From the NCBI GenBank assembly GCA_020912385.1, contig CP087220.1:1302001-1366000 (forward strand): 64,000 bases of DNA, in the 5' to 3' direction. This DNA is from Neofusicoccum parvum. Taxonomy: Eukaryota > Ascomycota > Dothideomycetes > Botryosphaeriales > Botryosphaeriaceae. Below the pieces are notes generated by a model, which was not told the DNA's origin, searched no databases, and saw only the letters and a program-made list of their open reading frames with translations. A program made the translations under genes and the position numbers. Of this stretch, positions 47,629 through 58,232 are shown in pieces (position 1 is the stretch's first letter; each line of letters opens with the position of its first letter).

Positions 47629-49323
47629 AGCGGAGACGATGAGGACAAGAGACGCGCTTAGCAAGAATTCAATAAACGAAGGACATTAACGAGTGACAAT
47701 GCAGGAGCGGCGTGTCAATAGACTGTGCGAATACGGCAGAGAAATATAAAGCTTGAATCACATGCGTCTGCACCACCGGACAGCCGACGGTACTTGCAAA
47801 TTCCGCAGGGACTTGATGATTTCGCAACGATCGGCGGCTACGAGACCTCAAGGAGTGGAAGTGTGGTCCTCACGGTCCTCTGGCGAACCCGACAGTGACG
47901 ACGCAGGGGACAGAGCATGATTTGGAGAGCTCCGATCAGGGGTGGGGCAAGCCTCTTTGGTAAATCCTTCACATTCCCCTTGCAGGGCTGTTCTGGACTG
48001 CGACTCTACACCAAGAACCTCAGAGCCATCGTGGATGTAGAGGGCTGCCAATGGTGCCAGGCAATAATCTTCCGACAATCAATTGGATGTCTGACCAGCA
48101 ACAGTGAAAGGTGTGGAAAGTTGAAGAGCTGCACAACAACGCCCAAACCTTGCATTTCCTGGCAGGAATCCCCGTGGCAGCTTCTTACCTGGGAACGGAG
48201 TACGACTGAGCGGGGCAAGAAACGCCAATCTGTGGCGCAGCCCGTGCCGCAAACGTTCATGCGGCATGCGGCGGGATTCATTCCCGAACGGTCTGGCGCC
48301 TCGTCCTGGGTTCTTCAAATGACTCGTTGGCCTTGTAGCCCACTTCCGCTGTGTTCTTGGGTGTCCTGCACTGGGAAGTTCGTGAACATTCACCGACCCC
48401 TAAGTACTTATTAACCCGTCGTTTCGAGCATTCGCAATAGGGATCGGAAATGCGGGTGTCGGGTCAATAAGCTGAGGTAATAGATTCAATACAGGGCCAA
48501 TCGACTCCGTCAAGACGAGCAGCCCCCACCTGGAGACAAGCTGTTGGATCAGTGATGCGCAGGGGCAGGCGCTTTTTCATGGGTCACCGCTCTTTTGGCT
48601 CCGCTTGTGTAGCCGCAAATGAGCTACCCGGGAACCAAACGCTTGGCAACAGTCTTTTGACGGGTTAGTGCTTGTCTGTATAAGCGGTGCAGATCGTCGG
48701 ATCCACGGAGCACGTCACAGCACAGACCCACGAACATGACTCCTACTTTTGCATGGGATTTATGCAGCCCGCATCCGCGCCGCTCGTCTCCAGCGTGGCC
48801 GCCCGATGATCCCACTCTCAGAAGCGGACAATCTTGCTCCAAGGAACGTTCTGCGCCGCATGCGCCCCATCCTCCTTCGCGGACACGTTTCTTCCGGCCA
48901 GCCTCAGCCATGATTTTCGGCCCGCTGCTGCAGCCTGGAGTCATGACGGCTGGGCTCCGCGCAGCGTGCAGTCCGTGGTCCTCATTAGCCGACGATTTGG
49001 ATGTGCCGTCGGGGCTGCCGATTCCGCCTTTTGGCCTCTGGCTTGCCCATCTGTCTGCCCAATGTGAAGGAACGTCAAAGCTTGGCCTCCCCAAAGGACT
49101 CCGATACTTGCCCGGTGTCAACCGGAAAAAGGAAGAATAGAGCCGCGCCAGCTGCTTTGCCGTTGATGTAACTTCCACTAGCCGGGCCCTCATCCCTGGA
49201 CACCGGTTGGCAATTTTCTCCTGAGCTGATTGAAAAGGATGTCCCCCATAACTCGGACCCCGGGTTTCCCGGATGTGAATCTTCTCCGGCAGCTTTGCAC
49301 TTCGCTTAACCACAGTCTGCGAT
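47629..49323. other. Divergent intergenic region (GMC / CFEM receptor)
   Basis: Holds both promoters. A 229-codon minus frame at 48,624-49,313 is basic, Arg/Ser/Gly-rich and without recognisable motifs, and a 165-codon plus frame at 47,917-48,414 likewise. I see no gene. Confidence 0.5.
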
Positions 49324-50872
49324 ATGCGGTGGATATGGAGCCTGCTTGCTCTGGCAAGTTGTTTATGCGCCTCTGTCCAAGCTGACTTAGCCGACGCTGC
49401 AGCTCTGCTGCCCGCCTGTGGAGTAAGTTTCCCCGGAAGCCGATCAGGGATTCGACTAACACATTCAGTTGAAATGCACGATCACGGCTATTGGGGAGTC
49501 TTCTTGCTCCGCCAGCAACCAGACTTGCATCTGCACGAATGAGGAGCTCATCAGCAGCATCTCGGTATGCGTCCAGAGCAGCTGCACCGTTAGAGAACAG
49601 TTGAGTATGTCTTAGATCCCAAACACCCTTAGCCTCTTTCCCAGTATGCTGACCGTCCAAGCTACCAAGAACGTCTCCGAGACAGCTTGCGGCGCTCCGA
49701 TCCGGGATGTCTCTAAATACATCGACGGCTTCGGAATTGGTGGAGGCGTTGTTGCCCTGTTGTTTTTCATTGCCAGGATGGTCTCAAGGTTTACCCTAGC
49801 TGGATTCAACTTTGGCATGGATGACTATTCTATCACAGTAGCGATGGTAAGCAATTCTCTGGAGCAAACCGAAAGCTTACTGACATGTGAAGGCTTTTCT
49901 CGTTGGGTTTTCAGCCCTGTCGACTGAACGTAAGTACCAAGAGATCGTAAAACCCTGTAAATGGTGCTGACAACTTGAAAGTGGCCAAACATGGACTCGG
50001 TAAAGACATTTGGACTATTCCCTTTGACAGCATCACGTATATTCTCTTGGTAAGTCGGACACAGTCTTGTTCGACCCAATCATCGCTGATTGCCTGCAGA
50101 TGTACTTTATCGACGAGCTATTGTACCTCGTGATCATATCGATGACAAAAATTTCGATCCTGTTCTTCTACCTGCGCATTTTCCCCGACAAGTCTTTCCG
50201 AAAGATGGTTTACGTCGTCATGGGATTCTGCGTTGCCTACATGGTGGTGTTCCTGATCGTCTCCATATTCCAGTGTCATCCGGTCAAAGCAGCATGGTAT
50301 CATTGGGATGGATCATACCATGGCGCATGCAACAACGTCAATGCGCAAGGTTGGGCTGCGGCAGTGTTCAATATCATCCTCGATATTTCGGTCCTTCTTC
50401 TACCCCTCCGCCAGCTCACAAAGCTGGTCATGACTTGGAAGAAGAAGATCCAGCTCATGCTGATGTTCTGCGTTGGTGGATTGTAAGTGTACAACGCCAA
50501 TGTACTTTCGATCACATACTGATAGTGGACAGTGTCACAATCGTCAGCGTCCTTCGGCTTGAGACCCTTTTCCACTTTGCCAATAGCTCCAACTTCACCT
50601 GGACTAGCGCACCATTCGGATACTGGAGTACCATCGAGATGGATGTTGGCATTATCTGTGCTTGCATGCCTGCTGCTCAGGCGCTGCTGAAGAGGATCTG
50701 GCCTGCCGTGTTTGGAAGTACAGTGACTAAATCCACCGGCAAATCAAGCAATACCGGGAATTCAAACCATATAGAGTCCCACGGAAAGCTAAAGAATGGC
50801 GATACCAAGGACTTTGTCCCATTGGTCGAGGTCAGAAGTACCAGGGATATAGAAGGTGGGAGAGGCCATTAA
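49324..50872 (+). CDS. PTH11-like receptor with CFEM domain
   Basis: About seven exons. The protein begins with a signal peptide (MRWIWSLLALASCLCASVQA) and a CFEM domain of cysteines: LPACG|LKCTITAIGESSCSASNQTC, ICTNEEL and CVQSSCTVRE. Seven membrane helices follow, starting GFGIGGGVVALLFFIARMVS and FNFGMDDYSI, then AKHGLGKDIWTIP, MYFIDELLYLVIISMTKISILFFYLRIFP, FQCHPVKAAW, GACNNVNAQGWAAAVFNIILDISVLLLPL and MDVGIICACMPAAQALL. This is the PTH11-type receptor class of Pezizomycotina, linked in some plant pathogens to surface sensing. A Ser/Thr/Lys-rich cytoplasmic tail ends the protein. The third exon requires the donor GTTGAG after REH, which restores the frame. Ligand unknown. Confidence 0.88.
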
Positions 50873-51851
50873 AATTTTCTTGTAATTACTCCCGATTATT
50901 CGAAGTCTGCGGTTTCACACTCATAGATGACCTGTAAAGATTGATATATCATTGAAAAGGCTTTAGCCAGATGAAAAATTCTACGATGACAAAAAAATTG
51001 GGACAGCATGATTTGGTCTAACAGATTCGAAAGAACTACGAAGATTCCGGACGGTGCAATATATTCAACTTTACAAGAAGGAGCTTACAGGCTGTGCCAC
51101 AGTAGGCCTCGAAAGAAATAGTCCTATAGGAGGTGATACGTCTACCGATAGAACGCATAATGAACTGCCTGTATAGGCAATTAAAAGCTGAAACATTCAT
51201 CCAGACGCAGATGTACTTCAATACAATTACCAAAGTCGTTCGGATGAATGCTTCAACTGCCCATGAGCGAGGTGTACTTGGGTTGAAGCAGCCCGTTTCT
51301 TTTGCGATCCACCGTGGCGCTGGACCTGCTTAAGTATATCCGCCATGCAAAATCATTACCCGTTCAGCTTCTCAAGGCATTTAATGGCTTTCTATTATTG
51401 AATAAGATCATGTCATCTAAGAGCTTCATTTTTATATTCATCGTGGTATTCTTGATCATAGATGTTAAAAGCCAAGGGTTTGGAGTGTTTGCGTTAGGGA
51501 GCTTCGTGATAGTAATATTGGGCATCAGCAGCGATACCGTCTTTTGAGGATTCAGGCTTATATTAGTTTAGAGTGCTGAACATCAGCTTCAATTTGAGAA
51601 GTCGGCTTCTTAAACCCTTTCATTAAGATGACATCCGCCTTTTTTGACAAGATCCATTTTAAAGAAGCATTACTTGAGACTTGTATTGCAGCGAATCAAG
51701 TGAACAAGTTTGGGATCAAATCAGACTTTCGGGGTTCATTCGTTAAGCAACTGGACCGCTCTACATCACTTACAGACCCGTATATGGAGTGCTAGAACCG
51801 CATCATCTATCTCAAGTACAGCAGTCGCAATATCGCTGTCCCGAAAGATAA
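50873..51851. other. AT-rich intergenic DNA
   Basis: Markedly AT-richer than the window average and without a supported gene. It may contain decayed 5' sequence of the HET fragment that follows. Confidence 0.5.
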
Positions 51852-52829
51852 AACACCCGCAATATCTGGACTTACCAAAATCTTCCAGCAGAAATCATAG
51901 AGGTCCCTTTCCATCCGAACGGCCAAGAGGCTGAGGGAATTTTCTTCGCATCAGCTGACCCTCGCAGGTACTACGGTTCCGGACCCTCGCCTTTGGGAGA
52001 AAGAGCATGGGCATTACAAGAGCGATACCTGTCTCGAAGAATACTTTTCTGCACTTTTCGCGGTATGCTCTGGTACTGCAAAGGGCGGAGGACCAAATTC
52101 AGAGTAGACGAGAGGGGTTTCCGGCAATATATGGACACAGAAAGACGATTGGCAGTTGATTGGCAGCAAGACATGGAAGAATACTCAACCCGGGATTTGA
52201 CACACGAAAGCGACCGTCTGATGGCAGTGGAAGGCTTCGCAACCGAGACCGCAAAGACAAGGCCGGACAATTATCACATGGGGGTCTGGATGGACGAGCT
52301 TCCATGTTCTCTTCTGTGGCTACGGAGACGATCCATTCACAAGACGCCCAACGACGAGTACCAATCGCACATACCTACTTGGTCGTGGGCCTCAATCGCT
52401 GGAAGCAAGGTATTCGTTGAAGATATTTTTTGTTGAAAGTATTTCCTGTCAGACCAACGTATATAGGACAATGGACGAACAATGAGTAGGTATCTTCTCG
52501 CAAATACGACAGCTAGAGACGGCGGTTGTCTCATGATGGATAGTTATCTCAAGAAAGGAACCGCCAACGATAGTAGTTTTGAGTCCTCCGATTCTGGGGC
52601 GTTCTCGTTTCCAGAACAAGACTTTCTCGGGAATGGAGCGTACTCTATCATTGACGAGGGAAACAGAGTAATTGGGCGTGCCGCCTTCGATGTTGCGTTC
52701 CACCCTGAATTCTACTGTGTCTTTTTGCGTAATAAAGAGCCTTTCCGTGGTTCTGGATGGTTTCATTATGTCTTGTTTCTAGAAAGAACAGAAGTGCCAT
52801 GCACTTTCCGAAGTATCGGTCTCGAGTGA
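51852..52829 (+). pseudogene. HET-protein C-terminal fragment
   Basis: An open frame from 51852 reads PAEIIEVPFHPNG, then SPLGERAWALQERYLSRRIL, GMLWYCKGRR, YSTRDLTHESDRLMAVEGFA, YHMGVWMDELPCSLLWLRR and HIPTWSWASIAGSK; an intron with acceptor TATATAG joins in phase to DNGRTMSRYLLANT, and the end is TFRSIGLE at 52829. This is the conserved region downstream of the HET domain in 'tandem' HET proteins (ERAWALQE, YS-RDLT--SDRL, PTWSWAS). The HET core itself (SYCWG, VDALCI) is absent upstream; earlier frames carry stops (TAA at 51849). So the gene is 5'-truncated or decayed. The 3' half is intact enough that a short product is possible. Confidence 0.7.
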
Positions 52830-53026
52830 TCAAATTACAAACATGGTTTGAAGGAGAAGGAGTTCAGCTAATTCGTCTTGTATAGTAACACCTGTGAATC
52901 ATATTCACTGTTACGGCACATCACCCGTCAAGAAATGGTAGTAACGAGCTCTATGCAAACCTGCTCCCTTTTCCACGAACTCATCCGCGAAGAGCCTCTG
53001 ATCGCCATCCCAGGTCATTTCGAGCA

Positions 53027-54227
53027 TCACTTCCGCTTCAGCTGCTCCGTCGGCCCCAAGTACGCATCGACCGGCCATGCAAACGCATTCTCCCTCTCCC
53101 CCTCTTCCGTCGTCAAGAACTCCACCAGCGCCATAAAGACATACGCCCCAATCGCCGTCAAGACATGCCACCACCCATGCAGCTCCAACAGATACCCCCA
53201 CGGCTGCCCCACCGCCCTCCTCACCTCAATCAACCTCCCACAAAGGTGCCTATCCACATTCCACAACGCGTACCCAACAACCGCGCAAACTATCTCCCCA
53301 CGTCAGCCCGCAACCCTCCACACACGCAACCCCCGGAGGATCAAACTTACGCGCCCCCACCCTCGCCAACGCGCTCAACCGCCTCTTCCCCCCCTCCGCC
53401 CCCACCCGCGCCCGGATCAGCGCCCGCGTCTTCCGCCCCACCGCCAGCGTCATGCCCGCGAACAGCAGGAAGTGCACCAGCAGCTCGTCCGTCCAGCAGT
53501 GGTAGGCGGCGAAGGCCACGAACCCGGCCGCGAGCGCGACGCCGAAGCCGCGGGTCCACGCGGCGGGGCGGCCGAAGGAGTAGGCGCGGTGGAGGACGAA
53601 GGCGGTGGCGAAGATCATGGAGATGTCGTCGGCTGCGGAGGTGTTTTTGGTTAGCGATAAGGTTTTTTTTTTCCTAGGGGGTGGAGGTGGTGGCGGGGGG
53701 TTTTTTTTCTCGGGGAGGGTGCGGGGGGCCGGGGTAGAGGGGGTGGGAGGGGGAGGGTGGGCGTGCGTACACATCTGACCCGCGTACGTCAGGGTTGCGT
53801 GGAAGGCGGCGGAGAGGATGCCGACGGCGGCGAGGCCGATGTACGGGAGGCTGAGGAGGGCGGCGTTGGGGTTGCCGCGGAGGCGGCGGATGCCGTAGTA
53901 TGCGTAGATGACTGGTGCGTTGTCAGGAACGGCGGAGATGCGGGAGACAAGGCAGGTGCGGCAGACCGTAGGAGGTGTTGGTGATGGTGTTGACGAATTC
54001 GGCGATGTATGGGGTCACCAGATAATCCTGGCCGTGGTTTATTCAGCTGCGGGGCAGGTGGTGATGGAGCGGCGGGATGCAAATACCTCTTCGCAGAAGC
54101 TGGGAGGTTGAGGTCAGCAAATTTGTGCATGTTGGTGCCGGGCAAGCACCCACTTGACTCGGGAGGTGGGCGTGAACCAAGCTGGTTCGTAGCCATCCTT
54201 GGGGTATGGGGTGCGGAATATGCTCAT
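53027..54227 (-). CDS. Alkaline ceramidase (YPC1/YDC1 family)
   Basis: About six exons. The start at 54227 reads MSIFRTPYPKDGYEPAWFTPTSR, then VN-FCEE|DYLVTPYIAEFVNTITN. To keep frame and the family motif NFCEEDY, exon 2 must be only 13 nt (CTTCTGCGAAGAG). Later blocks: IYAYYGIRRLRGN, AFHATLTYAGQM|SDDISMIFATAFVLHRAYSF, TRGFGVALAAGFVAFAAYHCWTDELLVHF, CAVVGYALWNVDRHLC and LLELHGWWHVLTAIGAYVF. The His of HATL and the two His of ELHGWWH match the CREST-type zinc ligands of alkaline ceramidases. The enzyme cleaves ceramide or phytoceramide to a long-chain base and fatty acid in the ER/Golgi membrane and has seven helices. Coding strand is C-rich at the 5' side and G-rich at the 3' side. Confidence 0.85.
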
Positions 54228-54872
54228 GCTGGGCAGAAAGCTTGTCTGAAGATCAGCTCAGGGTATAACATAAGAACAAGTGTGGTGAGACCGGGCAACG
54301 AGTATCCGCACGGCGGGGGGAACGACTGCAGGTACAGAACAAGAGAGCGAGCAGAGAATAAGCACGAAATGCCGAGGAATTATAGGTGCTCGTTTGCGGC
54401 TGCCTGCTGACGCGAGCCTGCAGCAGACGATAGTTCGCGGTATTATTTCCTTTCGGAGACATTTGCTCGCAGCTTCTCCGACTTCCCCGGACCGCTCCCG
54501 AACGTGCCGAGCAGCGCATGATGTCATCAGCCTGCTTTCCAGAGCAAGCAAGCAACACTCAAGTACTTCTCCGAGCTCTTCGAGCCTCTCTTTCTCGATC
54601 CTTGGCGCTGCTAGCCGTCCTGCATCACATAGAAGCTGTTGTCGATTCTCTTTGGCCGGCGCTCTGCACCAATGCACTGCTACCGAGACGAGTGTATTAG
54701 AGTGGGGCCCTTGGGTAAGCAAGAGCGCTTAAGAAGCGCTAGCAGCCGGTACCCTGGGAGCTTTTCTCGGCAAATGCAAGTAAACCCCCCGAGAGAAGTT
54801 AGGAGGCCCTTAGCAGTGCTTGTGGAGCGTTTCTTTTTACCACGTGATTGTCACGTGAAGCGGCCGCGGGGC
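54228..54872. other. Intergenic, no gene seen
   Basis: 645 bp upstream of the ceramidase and downstream of the copy-4 C2H2 gene. Open frames are short and unrecognised. Confidence 0.5.
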
Positions 54873-56601
54873 TCACATCCTGCTATTGCCATCCCCACCG
54901 AATCCAGGGTTGAAGAACTGCTGAAGCTGATCCGAAGTGGGTATGCTCAGAGTGCTCTCAGAGCTAGCCTGTGGGGTGGCGTCTGCATTTGGAAGTGTGG
55001 TACCCATTGTGCTGGACAATTGAGATGGATTAACCAGCACCTGAGAATAGATGTCATTGTTGGTATGTGATGGACCTGGGTTGCGAAAGCCCCACTGCTG
55101 CTGGTAGCCGGAGTCAACCCCAGTTGCTTGAAGAAGCAGAGACTCGGGGTTGACGGCTGCTGGCGGGTCCGAAAAGGCTTGAGTCATCTCCGGCTGACCT
55201 GGACTGGCTGTGGACGTAGCACTCCCCGATGCTACCATCGAGAAGTTCGGCATGATTTGAGAATTGATTCCGGGCGCGTTTAACGAATGTTGCTGCGGGA
55301 AGACATCGGGGATTTGAGAGATGCCCGTAACCCACCCTTCATTCTGTGTCGTATGTGATTCAGTATTCCATCCGCTTGGTCCATGTGACTGTGACACGGG
55401 GCCAACAGTTGGCGGTGAAATTGATTGCTGAGAGTTCAGCCCGCTTAACTGGGTTGTTAGACTGGAGAGAGCTAGCAAGGCGTAGTTTTGCTGGTGGACT
55501 GAAAGATCCCCTGAGCGAGTGATTTCCATGAGAGCGTCTAGATGCGCGATTACGAGCCGCTCGATTGGAGCATTGCGAGGTGGAGATGGTAGAGATCTTT
55601 CCTGAGAGATGGCTGCAGAGGATGGTGTACCGCGCTGGCTTACTGGGGACTGCCTCCTTCGTGTATCAATTACTCTGCTTTTCGAACCGCTGTTGCTATA
55701 ACTACAATCAGAGTAATCTGCGATTGGTCAGCTCTTCAATGAATATGCAAGAAATGGGAGCTTACATGGACTTGCGGGTTCGGGATGCGGAGGTGGAAAC
55801 ATAGCTCTGTACAGGTCATACCAGAGCCTGCACTGCGCATCATCGCCTTTTGGGACGCCGAGTCGACCAGTCCGGCTACAGTCTAGTCTGTGCGCATCGT
55901 AATCCGACTTGAGGAGAAAGAAAAAACCGCATGTTCGGCACCTCTCCAGCTCGTGAACATGAGACCGACACACGTGGCGACTATCAAGAGTAAGTAGAGA
56001 TCAAGGGTTTTCGGATAGAGGTAAATTACGTTGCTTCCGTCATGTTGTCAAACCCACGTCCTCTGTACGAACAAATTCCATATGTCGACCCACCAGCTGC
56101 AATTCCAGAGCTGCTGACCAGTTTGTCATATTTTTGCACAGGGCATGCGAAGTCTCTTTTGCTTGCTGATGATTCCGATAGTCTTTTGCGTTTATGCCGT
56201 CCTCGGCCCTCATCGGCGCCTTCGGAGCTAGAGTCACTTTGTGCGGCATATTGTGTTGTTGAAATCGCCTCGACGGTTTGCGCAGAGCCACTCGCTGCCG
56301 TGGCACCTCTATTTCGGGCGCCGTTGCTTCCTGCATGCTGTCGCAAAAGGTTATCCGATGCTAGTTCCTCTAAGGCTGTCCGTATTCGCTGATGGATGTG
56401 AGGTTGCTTGCGGGCGTGGCTGCAGTCTTTAACGAGCTGGATGATCGTTTTCTGCTGCTGGACGTCGGATTGAATGAACTGTAAGACAAGCGGGCTGAGC
56501 GCGATATTCTCCCGCCCTTCAAAGAACTTATGCAACAGAACAGACAAAAGAAGGTACCAGGCGCAATTTTTCTGACATCTGATTGACTCGTACATAGCCA
56601 T
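54873..56601 (-). CDS. C2H2-type zinc-finger family protein, copy 4 (most complete)
   Basis: Three exons (56030-56601, 55766-55980, 54873-55717) give 543 residues in one frame from an ATG at 56601. Residues 1-190: a helical N-terminus, a basic patch (GRHKRKR) and RDFACPVQKYDK...GICSYRGRGFDNMTEA. A phase-2 intron splits Thr before RHVCRSHVHELERCRTCG and FFFLLKSDYDAHRLDC; then RLWYDLYRAMFPPPHPEPASP, a phase-1 intron splitting Tyr, and YSDCSYSNSG. The last 280 residues are Gln/Ser/Pro-rich with no known domain and end FFNPGFGGDGNSRM. Introns coincide with copies 1 and 3. KRKR may be a nuclear signal. Function unknown. Confidence 0.78.
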
Positions 56602-56654
56602 GCTGAGGGGTTGAAGTATCAGCCTATGTGATAATATTAGAACAGATCAACTGC

Positions 56655-57532
56655 TTACAGTTCGCTTGAGGTATGACACGATTGCGTGGTTGGATCGATT
56701 AAGTTGAGTCTAGAGTGGTTAACAAGGACTATTGTTGAAGTAGTATTGGGAACATAATTTGCTGATAACCTTTCCAGAAACTGAAGCTAATACTTACATT
56801 GCTTCTACATGCTCATCCTCTTCATAGACGTCCCTCAATTTGTTTTCGCCGCTCTGTTCAAGAGAATCCCGTGAATTCATAACCTTCTGTAATTTTGTAT
56901 ACATAGCTCTCTTTGCCAATGTGTCTTCACTGGCTTCATCTGCGCTATGTGGCGAAACAATAGATTGCTTTCGTCTAGCTTGCGTTATCTGCGTTAAGAC
57001 TAAGTAATGTTGTTGGGCTGGACTTAGAGTTGTAATATAGTTCACTTACTTCTCGCGAGAAATCTTTTTCGCATATTCCTCTTATGTGTGAGAATTCATC
57101 GATGGAAAATTCATCGATAGATAGTTCATTGAAGGAGAAATCAGGAGATGGCGATGTGTGCAAAGGTATAAGCTTTGGACTATCCCCTCGAAGTCTGTTA
57201 TACCGAAATCCAATCTCTGGAGTCTCCACTTGAAGTATGTAGTTCGGGGGTATATTCTCTGGATTATTCCCTCGAAACCTATTGTACCACGGTAGTGGAG
57301 TCCTTCTGCGCAATGAAAAGACAGCGACGTGGGAGACAGTAAGGAACAAGCCTACAAAACCAGTCACAGCTATAGTTGCCAACCACTGTTCCAATTGCCA
57401 GGGAAGCACGAAGATGGTAATGGGGAGGATAATGAAAAACACTCCCATAAAACTGGACATGGCCATGGTTGACCACCACTCCAATTGCTGGGAGTGGTCT
57501 TCCCTGGACCCGGCATATGACAGTGTTGACAT
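56655..57532 (-). CDS. Small membrane protein, unknown
   Basis: Three exons fit: 57532 to about 57056 (donor after FSRE), a middle exon beginning ITQARRKQ and ending HVEA, and a short last exon (ILNLIDPTTQS...) with TAA at 56655-56657. Two hydrophobic segments (about residues 24-46 and 50-72: MSSFMGVFFIILPITIFVL and ATIAVTGFVGLFLTVSHVAV) form a hairpin, followed by a soluble tail. The tail holds a repeated motif YNRFRGNNPENIP and YNRLRGDSPKLIP and then ELSIDEFSIDEFSH. I do not recognise the family. It lies 50 bp upstream of the C2H2 copy-4 start on the same strand. Confidence 0.55.
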
Positions 57533-58232
57533 GATGGACGTTTGTTAGAAAGAAATAATGTAGCCAAAAGATGATAGTAAATAAGCCAGGTGAAAAGGTA
57601 AGAGGAGCCAGGCGCGCAGGCTGTGGGGTAATAAAGCATGCTGCTCGCATGCCCGCCGGAAGCATGAGGCTGAGTTGGGCGCCGCGGTTGCGCACTTGCG
57701 TAGCTTGCGCAACACGAAAATGCGCATATGACGTCAGTAATAAACGCCGTTGAGGCCAATCAGAAGCAACCACGAGTAATCGGACAAGTCTCATAGAGAG
57801 CCGCTTTGCCTTGCATGAAACTTACCGCCTCGCTCGCCTCCGTGCTCTAACAGGTTCGTTCAAGGACGATATAGAGTGTACTGAGACAAAATTATTTTAG
57901 GCTTCAAACTTCACACAATGAAGCTCAGCATGTACAAGGCGTGCACTTACGAAGCTGCATAAGCTGAGATTGTATTGAACAGAGCTCATCATATGGTTCA
58001 CCGAGAAAATATGCTGCGAAACGGAACCGGACTTTTGCTCATTCAGAATTCGTTATTGCAATCTATATGCATTTATCATGACCAATAAAAATCCCCCACA
58101 CGACTCTGGCGTGTGACCGGTGTGTATGCGATTAACATACCAGCCGGTTTACCATCATCCTCAGTCTAAAACACTGCCAGGACTCTTTTCTCCATTTTCC
58201 TCCTCTTTTGACAACGGCAAAGAGAAAGGCAT
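57533..58232. other. Intergenic, no gene seen
   Basis: Upstream region of the membrane-protein gene and 3' region of transketolase. Nothing recognised. Confidence 0.5.

Noticed and set aside
48624..49313. 229-codon minus frame between GMC and CFEM genes
   Set aside because: No recognisable family; lies in the expected promoter of the CFEM receptor.
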